Below, piece by piece: positions 27,136 through 35,171 of a stretch of 64,000 nt of DNA. This stretch comes from Alistipes ihumii AP11 (GTDB lineage Bacteria > Bacteroidota > Bacteroidia > Bacteroidales > Rikenellaceae): NCBI RefSeq assembly GCF_025144665.1, contig NZ_CP102294.1, positions 124,001-188,000 on the forward strand, in the 5' to 3' direction. The position numbers and the translations under genes were made by a program. Under the pieces are notes generated by a model that was given only the letters and a program-made list of their open reading frames with translations, was not told the origin of the DNA and made no database searches. Each line of letters begins with the position of its first letter. Positions within the stretch are counted from its first letter, which is position 1.

Positions 27136-27813
27136 ATGATAAAAGCCTGTTTGTTCAGTCTGGACGGCGTGATCGTCGATACGGCCCGCTGTCGTTTCCT
27201 CGCATGGAAAAGGCTGGCCGCCGAACTCGGATTCGAGTTTACGGAGTTGCAGAACGAGTCGCTTCGCGGCGTCAGCCGTTTCGAGGCGCTCGGAATCCTG
27301 CTGCGGGTGGGCGGTCTGACCGGTCGCTTCGATGCCGGACAGAAGGTAAGAATGGCCTCTTGCCAAGCTGCTTGGTACAGGGAATACGTCGAGCGGATGA
27401 CCGAGGCCGATGTGCTGCCCGGTGCGGTTTCCCTGCTCGAAGGGCTCCGGCGCGAGGGAATTTCCGTCGGACTCGGCTCGGTCGGTCGCGATGCGCCGGC
27501 GATTCTCGAACGAACGGGTATCCGTTCCCTGTTCGACTGCGTATTCGACGGAAGCCTCGTCTCGTATGCCAAGTCCGATCCGGAACCGCTTTTACAACAA
27601 GCGGCGCTGCTCGGGGCCGATCCTTCGGAATGCGTCGCTTTCGACTGCGAAGCGGCCGGTATCGAGGCGGCGCTGAAGGCCGGAATGCGAAGCGTAGGCG
27701 TAGGCGATCCCTGCCCGTTACGCGAGGCGACGGTCGTCACGGGTTCGCTCGACGGATTTACCGTCGACGATTTGCGGTGGCTGATCCGCGAGCAAAACAG
27801 GAAGTGCGTGTAG
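27136..27813 (+). CDS. Beta-phosphoglucomutase-like HAD protein with degenerate catalytic site
   Basis: 225 aa, closely resembling beta-PGM in overall layout: cap region FLAWKRLAAELGFEFTE and RGVSRFEAL, motif II Ser115 (GLGSVGRDA), motif III Lys146 (YAKSDPEPLL). Two essential positions are changed. The nucleophile Asp8 of the DxD motif is Ser (LFSLDGVIVDTA, codon AGT), while Asp10 is retained; and the motif IV pair ED of FEDAxAG is Asp170-Cys171 (AFDCEAAG). With neither nucleophile nor second Mg ligand, normal phosphoryl transfer is unlikely. The frame is intact and codon use is normal, so it seems to be a maintained pseudoenzyme, possibly binding sugar phosphates. No neighbouring maltose/trehalose phosphorylase. 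Confidence 0.85.
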   Translation: MIKACLFSLDGVIVDTARCRFLAWKRLAAELGFEFTELQNESLRGVSRFEALGILLRVGGLTGRFDAGQKVRMASCQAAWYREYVERMTEADVLPGAVSLLEGLRREGISVGLGSVGRDAPAILERTGIRSLFDCVFDGSLVSYAKSDPEPLLQQAALLGADPSECVAFDCEAAGIEAALKAGMRSVGVGDPCPLREATVVTGSLDGFTVDDLRWLIREQNRKCV

Positions 27814-27920
27814 CCGCCTCCTCTGTTTTGCAGACGGCCGGACGGCATTCCGGCTCGAGCCGGAAATGTTCCGGAAGGGTACTGCTGTTTTCAAGAGCGT
27901 TTCTCTGCGCGTATCGGGTG

Positions 27921-27957
27921 CAAAAAACCGGAGCTCCAGCAGATGAGGAGCTCCGGC
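27921..27957 (-). terminator. Terminator of PorT-like gene
   Basis: Perfect 10-bp stem (27929-27938 with 27948-27957), 9-nt loop, followed on the minus strand by TTTTTT (27928-27923). It lies 17 bp past the stop of the barrel gene. The plus-strand side (CCTTTTAT) could also help stop transcription from the upstream HAD gene. Confidence 0.85.
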
Positions 27958-27974
27958 CTTTTATGCCGATTCGT

Positions 27975-28673
27975 TTAGAAACGGTAGCCGGCCGAAATCG
28001 TGAAATAGTTGTTCCGCGACTTGGGGGCGATATCGTATGCTTCGTTGAATTTTCCCGAGTCGAGCACTTTGGCCGCGCCGATCGTGTAGCGCGCTTCGAC
28101 GATCAGCCGGTTGAAAAATTCGTAGCTTACGCCGATCGGGAACGAGAAGTCCATCCCTTTGTACAGGTCGCTGACGGACACGGTTTCGTCGTTACCGCTC
28201 GAGTTGTCCTTGATTTTGGCCGACAGGAAAATGCCGGGCTGCACCCCGACTTTGAACGCCAGCTTGTCCAGCACGTAGAAGTTGGCCAAAATAGGGATAT
28301 TCAGATAATTCGACTTCATCGTCTGTTTGTAGCCGTCGCTCTTGATTGTCGTTCCCTCGCGCGAGTAGAGCAGGTCGGCCGACAGGGCGAACCAGTCGTT
28401 GAACCGATAATCCGCGAATACGCCGGCCGTGAATCCCGGTTTCGAGTTCGAATCGTCCAGATCGCTCATGCTCGACACGTTCAGGCCGACTTTGACGCCG
28501 AAGCCGAAGCGGCGCAAGAAAGGAGAGTCTACGCCGTTGTCGGCGAGCACTCTGTTTCGGGGAAGGTCCTGACTCCGGTTCGTCGTGGGACGAACGCCGT
28601 CATACGAATTCTGAGCAAACGATGCCGTGCCCAATCCGAGCAGGGCGATAACGGTAAAGGCAATTTTCTTCAT
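27975..28673 (-). CDS. PorT-family outer-membrane beta-barrel protein
   Basis: 232 aa from the ATG at 28673, chosen for the signal peptide MKKIAFTVIALLGLGTASFAQ. The mature part is an eight-stranded-type barrel of the PorT/outer-membrane-protein-beta-barrel family: GFGVKVGLNVSSMSDLD, PGFTAGVFADYRFNDWFALSADLLYSREG, LNIPILANFYVLDKLAFKVGVQPGIFLSAK, and terminal strand NNYFTISAGYRF ending in Phe, as expected for BAM substrates. True PorT works in type IX secretion; many paralogues such as this one are of unknown role. Single-gene unit with a strong terminator. Confidence 0.88.
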   Translation of the reverse strand: MKKIAFTVIALLGLGTASFAQNSYDGVRPTTNRSQDLPRNRVLADNGVDSPFLRRFGFGVKVGLNVSSMSDLDDSNSKPGFTAGVFADYRFNDWFALSADLLYSREGTTIKSDGYKQTMKSNYLNIPILANFYVLDKLAFKVGVQPGIFLSAKIKDNSSGNDETVSVSDLYKGMDFSFPIGVSYEFFNRLIVEARYTIGAAKVLDSGKFNEAYDIAPKSRNNYFTISAGYRF

Positions 28674-29271
28674 AGTCAGATAAATTTTTGTTTTGTGATC
28701 TGACCGGAAGCAAATATGATGCAATATTGCCCGGGTGTAGGCCACAATGTCGAATTTTTTACTTGCCGATCTTCTCGGAAAATTGAGACACAGCTTTTTC
28801 CGACATCGGAGTTTCGGGCAGGATTCGGGCGAATCTGTCGCCGTGATCGCGCCCGAGACGAGTCCGCAGGCGTACTCCGCCCCGGAATACCGGTTCCGGT
28901 GAGCCGGGACGCGGCTTCGGGTTTTCTATCCTTTCGAGGCGGCGGACCGTTCTGTCGGGGGGGCGCCGCTATCTGCCGGCGGCAGCCTGTCGTCGATATC
29001 CGGTTCGGAAGAGTGAGGACAGAGCGGCTACCGATAGGCTTCCGGTTTCCGTTATCGATGTGGCATCGTTCGGAATGCTTGCGATACAGCGCTTCCGGAG
29101 CTCCACCGGACGGGTACGACAACCTGATCCGCTGATCGGATACGCCGACTGCCGATCGCTCTCTGCCGAGGTATTTCGACGGCGGCCTTGGGGATTGCGG
29201 AAAGACAGCCGTTCACGCATTCGTTTCTCTTGCGGGGCGCTCCGGTCTCGGGCCGTTTCCGACCGCGCACA
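28674..29271. other. Intergenic region, no gene seen
   Basis: About 600 bases between the PorT-like start and the prmA stop. A CATATTTG (one mismatch to the -7 consensus) on the minus strand at 28718-28711 may be the PorT-like promoter. The rest holds only overlapping Arg/Pro-rich open frames without domains, and no convincing hairpin. Confidence 0.45.
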
Positions 29272-30099
29272 TTACTTCTTCTTGAAGCGGACGACGGCCC
29301 AGCCCGAGCGCGTCCGGGTCCGCAATCGCTCGAAGCCGAACTGCTGCGCCCGGTCGGTCACGGCGTCGACGTCCGTCTCGAGGATACCGCTCAAGAACAG
29401 CATGCCGCCTGAGTGCAGCGCAGCCGCATAGGCATCCATGTCGGCGAGCAGGACGTTCCGGTTGATGTTGGCCAGTATGAAGTCGTAGCGCTTGCCTTCG
29501 ATCGCCCTCCGGTCTCCGAGCAGCGGCCGGATACGGTCGGCCATGCCGTTGTCGGCTATGTTTTCGCTCGCATTGCGGTAGGCCCAGTCGTCTATGTCGA
29601 CCGCATCCATCCGCTCTGCGCCGCGAAGTACGGCCAGCATGGCCAGCACGCCGGTTCCGCTTCCCATGTCCAGACCCCGCTGTCCGTCGAACCGGCAGTC
29701 GATGATTTCGGCCCCCATCAGGTAGGTCGTTGCATGGTGACCGGTACCGAAAGCCATTTTCGGCATGATGACCAGCTCGTATTCGGCAGCCGGGTTTTTC
29801 GGATGGAACGGCGCGCGAATGCGGCACTTGCCCTCGATGTCGATCGGTTCGAAGTTCGATTCCCACAACTCGTTCCAGTTCCGGTCCTCGATCGTTTCCG
29901 ATCGGTAACGGTAGCCCGTTTTCTTCAGATATCCGTCAATCCGGGCGACTGTTCGGCGATAGTCCGCTTCGCGGATATAGGCTTTCAGGCAGTCCGCTTC
30001 CTCGCAGAAGGATTCGAACGGAAAGTCCGCCAGTTCGGCGAGCAGGATTTCACGTCGCCGCTCGTCGGCGCACTCTACGGTCACTTCGATATGGTTCAT
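29272..30099 (-). CDS. prmA: Ribosomal protein L11 methyltransferase
   Basis: 275 aa from the ATG at 30099 (MNHIEVTVE). Methylates lysines of ribosomal protein L11 with SAM. N-terminal L11-recognition domain (~1-75) followed by the Rossmann methyltransferase domain with MPKMAFGTGHHATTYLM (the PrmA GTGxHxTT signature), GLDMGSGTGVLAMLA (motif I) and FILANINRNVLL (motif IV). Length matches the Bacteroidetes form. Divergent from xerD; their promoters abut. Confidence 0.93.
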   Translation of the reverse strand: MNHIEVTVECADERRREILLAELADFPFESFCEEADCLKAYIREADYRRTVARIDGYLKKTGYRYRSETIEDRNWNELWESNFEPIDIEGKCRIRAPFHPKNPAAEYELVIMPKMAFGTGHHATTYLMGAEIIDCRFDGQRGLDMGSGTGVLAMLAVLRGAERMDAVDIDDWAYRNASENIADNGMADRIRPLLGDRRAIEGKRYDFILANINRNVLLADMDAYAAALHSGGMLFLSGILETDVDAVTDRAQQFGFERLRTRTRSGWAVVRFKKK

Positions 30100-30112
30100 C
30101 GCTGTCGAATGG

Positions 30113-30143
30113 TTTGCATTGCGGAACAAAAATAGTAATTTTG
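30113..30143 (+). promoter_or_regulatory. Promoter of xerD
   Basis: TTTG at 30113-30116, 19-bp spacer, TAATTTTG at 30136-30143 (exact consensus). The xerD ATG at 30165 follows 21 bp later, supporting that start over the upstream in-frame ATG at 30114. Confidence 0.75.
30127..30134 (-). promoter_or_regulatory. -7 element of prmA
   Basis: On the minus strand TATTTTTG, exact match to TAnnTTTG, 27 bp before the prmA ATG. It lies within the xerD promoter spacer, so initiation at the two may be mutually exclusive. No -33 box at standard distance seen. Confidence 0.55.
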
Positions 30144-30164
30144 AGAACAAAACCCGCTTGCTTC

Positions 30165-31070
30165 ATGGTTGCTTGGGAAAACGAAATCGAGGGATACACC
30201 TATTACATCAAGCTCGAGAAAAAACTGTCCGACAATACGGTCGAGGCCTATCTCCGCGATCTGAGACAGATGGCCGCCTACATGGAGAGCGAGTTTTCGA
30301 TTTCCGATCCCGAGCAGGTGCGCGAGCAGCATGTCGAGTCGTTTCTGGCGTATCTGTACGACAAGGGGGTCGAGAAGACGACGCAGGCGCGCGTTCTGAG
30401 CGGAATCAAGAGCTTTTTCACCTATCTGCTGATCAACGACCGGATCGACAGCCTTCCGACCGAGTTCATCGACACGCCCAAAATCGGCCGTAAGCTGCCC
30501 GATGTGCTGTCGGCTGCCGAGGTTGACGCTATGCTCGACGGGATCGATCTGAGCCTGCCGTTCGGCCATCGCAACCGTGCGATCATGGAGATGCTCTACG
30601 GTTGCGGACTGCGTGTCACGGAGCTTGTGACGCTCCGCATCGGAGACTTGTTTTTCGAAGAGGGCTACGTCCGTGTCGTCGGCAAGGGCGACAAGCAGCG
30701 CTTGGTGCCGGTCGGTGACGAGGCAGTCCGGTTCGTTACGCTCTATTTGGAGCAGCGACCAACGATGCGCGTCGATCCGCGTCATGCCGAGACGCTGTTC
30801 CTGAACAACAAGGGACGCGGACTGACCCGTGTGATGATTTACCATATCATTCGCGAGGCAGCTCGCGCGGCCGGTATCACGAAGCATATCAGCCCGCACA
30901 CGCTGCGCCATTCGTTCGCCACGCATCTGCTCGAGGGCGGCGCGAGTATCCGTCAGGTGCAGCAGATGCTCGGGCACGAGTCGATCGTCACGACCGAGAT
31001 TTACACCCACCTCGATGGCGAAAGCCTCGGCAAGAACGTCGATCTGCATCATCCGCTGTCGGACCGGTAG
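30165..31070 (+). CDS. xerD: Tyrosine recombinase XerD
   Basis: 301 aa. N-terminal SAM-like core-binding domain (~1-90) and C-terminal catalytic domain with all six active residues: Arg150 (CGLRVTEL), Lys174 (VGKGDKQR), His245 and Arg248 (HTLRHSFATHLL), His271 (LGHE) and the nucleophile Tyr280 (TEIYTH). Full match in length and motif spacing to housekeeping XerD, which with XerC resolves chromosome dimers at dif near the terminus. Nothing around it suggests an integron, transposon or phage, so I read it as the core-genome recombinase. Confidence 0.93.
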   Translation: MVAWENEIEGYTYYIKLEKKLSDNTVEAYLRDLRQMAAYMESEFSISDPEQVREQHVESFLAYLYDKGVEKTTQARVLSGIKSFFTYLLINDRIDSLPTEFIDTPKIGRKLPDVLSAAEVDAMLDGIDLSLPFGHRNRAIMEMLYGCGLRVTELVTLRIGDLFFEEGYVRVVGKGDKQRLVPVGDEAVRFVTLYLEQRPTMRVDPRHAETLFLNNKGRGLTRVMIYHIIREAARAAGITKHISPHTLRHSFATHLLEGGASIRQVQQMLGHESIVTTEIYTHLDGESLGKNVDLHHPLSDR

Positions 31071-31287
31071 TGTTTCGGCCGGGGCTTTCGGATCATCGGA
31101 TTCGGGCCGTTCGTGTCCCCATTGAACCGGGGGGCCCGCTGGCCTTGCATCCGGCCGCTCGTGAGGTTGCCGCCGTTTCTTCGTTCAGTCGTCTTTGGGC
31201 ACGACCTTCCTGCCCGGCTCGCCCCGTTCGGAGCAGGGCCTTGCGCGGATTCGTGCGGGGATGGCTTTCTCCCGGGCGACGGATCGG

Positions 31288-31824
31288 TTATCTCGACGCG
31301 ACCGGTATCGGCTCGTCGCCGAGCTTGTACCAGTCGCCTCGCGCGCGCATCACCTGCTCCACGACATCGCGCACGCAGCCCGCTCCTCCGTTGAACTGGG
31401 AGACGTAGCGCGATATGCCGATCACTTCCATGGCGGCATCGGCCGGGCAAACCGGCATGCCCACGTGCGTCATGGGTTCCAGATCGGGCACGTCGTCGCC
31501 CATGTACATGATCTCGTCGGGCTCCATGCTCCAGATGCCGCACAGTTCGTGCAACGCCTTGAGCTTGTGGTGACAGTTCGTGTAGACATGTTCGATCCCG
31601 ATCATGTCGAAGCGCACCTGAAGCGCTTTGCCCCGTCCCCCGGTGATGATGGCGATGCGGTATCCCTTTTTCAGGGCCAGCGACAGCGCGTAACCGTCCT
31701 TGGCGTAAAAAGTGCGCAAAAACTCGCCTTCGGGCGTGACGGTGATGCCGCCGTCGGTCATCACGCCGTCTACATCGAATACGAAGGCCCGTATGCGGGC
31801 TATGTCTTCTTTGAAATTTCCCAT
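31288..31824 (-). CDS. kdsC: 3-deoxy-D-manno-octulosonate 8-phosphate phosphatase (KDO8P phosphatase)
   Basis: 178 aa from the ATG at 31824 (MGNFKED). Cap-less HAD phosphatase of the KdsC type: motif I FVFDVDGVMTDG (residues ~15-26), motif II IITGG, Lys in motif III (HHKLKAL) and motif IV YMGDDVPDLEPM. Releases Kdo from Kdo-8-phosphate for lipopolysaccharide inner core. The C-terminal tail GGAGCVRDVVEQVM is typical. Its start overlaps the end of the DUF2520 gene by 25 bp, so the two are translationally linked. Confidence 0.92.
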   Translation of the reverse strand: MGNFKEDIARIRAFVFDVDGVMTDGGITVTPEGEFLRTFYAKDGYALSLALKKGYRIAIITGGRGKALQVRFDMIGIEHVYTNCHHKLKALHELCGIWSMEPDEIMYMGDDVPDLEPMTHVGMPVCPADAAMEVIGISRYVSQFNGGAGCVRDVVEQVMRARGDWYKLGDEPIPVASR

Positions 31825-32573
31825 ATGTGTCGGCTTATGTTTTCGTATATGTTCTGCAGTTCGGGGCAATCGTCCAGTATGTCGAGATGGCGTTTTTGCG
31901 TCAACATGTCGCCTCGGCGGGCCGGACCGGTCTGCACGTCCGCCGCCGAAGCGCTTTCGAGCGCTTTGGCGGCCGTCTCGCGCATCAGGGGCTTCAGCAG
32001 ATCGGCCGGAAGTCCGTACCGGTCGAGCAACTGCTGGGCGATCGCGTACATGTGGTTCGAAAAATTGCTTGCGAAGACGGCTGCCAGATGCAGCTTCGCC
32101 CGTTCCTCCGACGAGGCTTGCCTCGCGTTCGAGCTGAGCGCGCGTGCCAGACGAAGCAGGGTACGGGTCGTCTGCGGATCGGAGCCTTCGACGAGCAGCG
32201 GCACGTCGCCGAGAGAGATATGCCGCCCGGCCGTGAAAGTTTGCAAAGGATAGAACACGCCCCGGTTCCGGATTTTTCCCGGCAGCCCGTCGAGCGGTAC
32301 GCTGCCGGCCGTATGGGCCACGACGGCTCGGCCGAAATCGAGCGCTTCGGCCGCTTCTCCGACCGCCCGGTCGCTTACGGCGATCAGATAGATGTCGGCC
32401 GGAGCCAACTCTTGCGGATCGCTGGCGAACGGACAGCCGTACGAGCGGGCGATCCGTTCGCCCCGGTCGCGGTTGCGGGCGTAAAGCTGCGCCAGTCCGT
32501 ACGGACTGGCGGCGATTGCTCCGGCCAGCGCTTCGGCCACGTTCCCGCTTCCGATGACGACGACCGTTTTCAT
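31800..32573 (-). CDS. Rossmann-fold/DUF2520 domain protein
   Basis: 257 aa from the ATG at 32573. N-terminal NAD(P)-binding Rossmann domain begins immediately (MKTVVVIGSGNVAEALAGAI) and a helical C-terminal DUF2520 domain follows (LHLAAVFASNFSNHMYAIAQQLL, TGPARRGD), resembling the layout of 6-phosphogluconate/ketopantoate reductase-like dehydrogenases. No substrate is established. In Bacteroidetes it is regularly the gene before kdsC. It overlaps yihY by 4 bp (ATGA at 32570) and kdsC by 25 bp. The long open frame upstream of 32573 is a shadow of yihY. Confidence 0.9.
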   Translation of the reverse strand: MKTVVVIGSGNVAEALAGAIAASPYGLAQLYARNRDRGERIARSYGCPFASDPQELAPADIYLIAVSDRAVGEAAEALDFGRAVVAHTAGSVPLDGLPGKIRNRGVFYPLQTFTAGRHISLGDVPLLVEGSDPQTTRTLLRLARALSSNARQASSEERAKLHLAAVFASNFSNHMYAIAQQLLDRYGLPADLLKPLMRETAAKALESASAADVQTGPARRGDMLTQKRHLDILDDCPELQNIYENISRHIWEISKKT

Positions 32574-33907
32574 GCCCGCTCCTCTTTTTTTCCGCCGATT
32601 TCGATATCCATGATCAGGCGGTTGGCCGGACTGTCGCTTTCCGCCCGGTTCAGCGCCTGCACGATGGCGTCCATGGTCTCGAACTCGGGACTCTGCTCGG
32701 GCTCGAACGCGGCATGGCCGGAGGTTTCGACCCGGTGAATGACGTCGTACACGCGGATCGTATGGATGTCGCGCGCCGGCACGTACAGTCCCGTCTTTTC
32801 GTCCGGGCTGACGACCGGGACGATCAGGCCCGCTTTCTCCAGCGCGAAAACCGTGTCGCGCACGACGCGTACGGGCAGGTTCAGGTTCCGAGCTATCTCT
32901 TCGGATGACATGGCGCTTCCTCCGGCCATGAAATGCCTGACGATCTGGTGCATGATGACCAGCAGTGCCTTTTTCCTGTATTCGAGGCTCATCTCTCCGG
33001 CGGTTTTCTCGAACTCGAATTTCCGGATATTCTGATAGGCGAACGAGAGCTCGGCTCCGAACAGCACGATCTGCCAGCTCGTCTGAAGCCAGATCAGGAA
33101 CAGGGGTACGGCCGCGAAGCTGCCGTAAATAGCGTTGTAGTTCGTCAGTCGCGACTGGATGAAAACGTAGGCCAGTTGGAACAAGACGAAGATCGTGCCC
33201 GCCATGATTCCTGCCGTCAACGCGCTGCGCAGTTTCACTTTCGTATTGGGCATGACCAGGTAGACGAACGTGAACATCGTCCAGATGACGAGCGTCGACA
33301 GCGTACCGAGCAGGACGTTGACGATCGGGGTCGAGGTGTAATGGAGCAGGTGCTGCTGTATCTGGATGCCGATGCTGCTCGAGATGACCCACAGAATCGG
33401 CGCGATGACGATGACCGTCGTGTAGTCGCTGAACTTGCGCGTCAGCGAGCGCGAGCGTCGCACTTCCCAGATGCTGTTGAACGAGCTTTCGACGTAGTTG
33501 AATACCTTGATGACCGACCAGAACAGCACGACCACGCCGACCGACGCGATCACGCCGCCTTTGGTCCGCTGGATCATCGCGTTGGCGAATGTCAGCACCT
33601 GATCTATCAGGACCCTGTACTGCGGGAACTGCTCGTGCAGGTACTCGTTCAGTCGGGCCTCGAATCCGAAACCTTTCATGACGCTGAAGACCAGGGCCGC
33701 GATCGGTACGAGCGACATCAGCGTATAGAAAGTCAGCGCGGCCGAGCGGACCAGAATGCTGTGCTGCCCGATGCCCTGAGCCGTGAAGATGAAGACCTTG
33801 AACTGCTGGACGGCCCACCGCGTGTGGCGCGACTTGTACTCGTGCTCTTTCTTCACCCAGATGTCCTTGGTGATGTACTGGACGATTTTCTTAATCCATT
33901 CGCTCAT
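32570..33907 (-). CDS. YihY/BrkB-family membrane protein with C-terminal winged-helix domain
   Basis: 445 aa. Residues ~50-330 contain six membrane helices of the YihY/BrkB family (SAALTFYTLMSLVPIAALVFSVM; YGSFAAVPLFLIWLQTSWQIVLFGAEL), formerly mistaken for RNase BN. The C-terminal ~110 residues are a soluble extension with a winged-helix-like segment (MSSEEIARNLNLPVRVVRDTVFALEKAGLIV), as in Bacteroidetes and cyanobacterial members. Function unknown; some members affect envelope or ion homeostasis. Overlaps DUF2520 gene by 4 bp. A -7 element at 33933-33926 suggests a promoter in the short gap after the THUMP-like methyltransferase gene. Confidence 0.9.
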   Translation of the reverse strand: MSEWIKKIVQYITKDIWVKKEHEYKSRHTRWAVQQFKVFIFTAQGIGQHSILVRSAALTFYTLMSLVPIAALVFSVMKGFGFEARLNEYLHEQFPQYRVLIDQVLTFANAMIQRTKGGVIASVGVVVLFWSVIKVFNYVESSFNSIWEVRRSRSLTRKFSDYTTVIVIAPILWVISSSIGIQIQQHLLHYTSTPIVNVLLGTLSTLVIWTMFTFVYLVMPNTKVKLRSALTAGIMAGTIFVLFQLAYVFIQSRLTNYNAIYGSFAAVPLFLIWLQTSWQIVLFGAELSFAYQNIRKFEFEKTAGEMSLEYRKKALLVIMHQIVRHFMAGGSAMSSEEIARNLNLPVRVVRDTVFALEKAGLIVPVVSPDEKTGLYVPARDIHTIRVYDVIHRVETSGHAAFEPEQSPEFETMDAIVQALNRAESDSPANRLIMDIEIGGKKEERA

Positions 33908-33925
33908 TGCGTGTCTATCGTTCTA

Positions 33926-33933
33926 CAAATGTA
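33926..33933 (-). promoter_or_regulatory. -7 element of yihY
   Basis: On the minus strand TACATTTG, exact consensus, 18 bp before the yihY ATG. The sequence 20 bp further upstream falls within the 3' end of the methyltransferase gene and shows no clear TTG at the ideal spacing. Confidence 0.5.
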
Positions 33934-33944
33934 ATGAATTGTTC

Positions 33945-35147
33945 TCAAAGTTGCCTGTCCCTTTCGCGTCCTTCTTCCGACAGCATGACGGCGATCCGTC
34001 GTCCGTCCACTGTCGTGAAGGCCGCCATGCCGTTGCCGCCCTGCCGGATGCCGGTCGCCCGGGCGATTTGCTCGGCGTCGAGCGGAAAATCCCTTTTCAG
34101 CAGATTCAGCCGCTCGATTCCGCGTGCTTTGAACAGAGCTTTCAAAGCCTTGGGACGGTACGGCACGATCTCTTCGATCGGATACGCGTGTCCGAGAAAG
34201 TCGTCGGGCAAATGTCGTGCAAACCCGTAGCCGGTTTCCGAGGCGGCGAATGCGCCTGCCGATTGCAGGTAGCAGCGGGCCGCCCGGATTTTGTAGAGCG
34301 AGACGTCGGGAACGAGCAGATAGTCGTAAGGAGGGTCGAATCCGGCGTCCGGCTTTCCGTCTCGCAGCTGCTCCGGGCGAAAGGTCCGGGTGCCCCGGCC
34401 GATTGCCGTGGCTCGCAATAGACCGGGTCCTTCCGGCCGGTCCGTGCCGGGCAGATCGATCAGCAGCTCCTTGCACTCGCCGCGCAGCGACACGGCCTCG
34501 ACCGACACCTCGCCTCCGAACAGGGCGAAAGCCTCGTCCGTATCGAACAGCGGGGATGCCTTGACGACTATCCGTCGGGCTATTTGCCGCAGGCGGGGCA
34601 TCAGCGAACGGACGTCGGGCGAGCACTCCTCCAGCCGGACCAGCCGGCGGTTCGCCCCGTCCCGTCGGGCCGGATCGGCGTAAATCAGGTCGGCCGTTCC
34701 GGCGAATTCCGCGACGAACGTTTCCGCTGACGTGCAGATTACCTCGATATTGCGCGCTTCGAGCCGCTCGAAATTGTACCGGGCGACGAGCGCCAGTACC
34801 GGATCGCGCTCTAGAGAGACGACGCGCCGGAATCGTCGGGACAGCATCAGCGAGTCGACGCCCAGGCCGCAGGTCAGATCGATGCACAGTCCGCCTTCGT
34901 AAGTCTTCGCTTCGGCTGCCGCTTCGCTGCTGGCCTGCTCGAACGCCAGCGGCGGAATGATGCAGCGGGCCCGGTGATAGGAAGGCAGTTTCGTTTTGGC
35001 CCGTTGGAGGTATTTGATCTGCGTCGACAGCAGAGCGGCATGCGGCCCGAGGCGGAGGGCCGCCCGGGCCGGGTCTTCGTCGATATGCCGTTCGATGAGC
35101 TCCCGGGAAGAGTCTTGCGCCAGAATGTCGAGTTCCTGTTCTGTCAT
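33945..35147 (-). CDS. Class I SAM-dependent methyltransferase with THUMP-like domain
   Basis: 400 aa. Central Rossmann methyltransferase fold: motif I GLCIDLTCGLGVDSLMLSRRF (~85-105), acidic loop SLERDP, motif IV LIYADPARR with the DPAR catalytic-loop pattern. The C-terminal region (~310-385) matches the THUMP-like domain found with these enzymes (VPYRPKALKALFKARGIERLNLLKRDFPL). Probably modifies RNA; the target is unknown. It lies 24 bp after comEC and 37 bp before yihY on the same strand, so it is probably co-transcribed with both. Confidence 0.85.
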   Translation of the reverse strand: MTEQELDILAQDSSRELIERHIDEDPARAALRLGPHAALLSTQIKYLQRAKTKLPSYHRARCIIPPLAFEQASSEAAAEAKTYEGGLCIDLTCGLGVDSLMLSRRFRRVVSLERDPVLALVARYNFERLEARNIEVICTSAETFVAEFAGTADLIYADPARRDGANRRLVRLEECSPDVRSLMPRLRQIARRIVVKASPLFDTDEAFALFGGEVSVEAVSLRGECKELLIDLPGTDRPEGPGLLRATAIGRGTRTFRPEQLRDGKPDAGFDPPYDYLLVPDVSLYKIRAARCYLQSAGAFAASETGYGFARHLPDDFLGHAYPIEEIVPYRPKALKALFKARGIERLNLLKRDFPLDAEQIARATGIRQGGNGMAAFTTVDGRRIAVMLSEEGRERDRQL

Positions 35148-35171
35148 AAGGCAAATATCCGGTAAAAACGG

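Noticed and set aside
30165-31070. XerD-like recombinase as sign of a mobile element or phase-variation system
   Set aside because: Full housekeeping XerD motif set and length, no inverted repeats or invertible promoter nearby, and neighbours are core genes.
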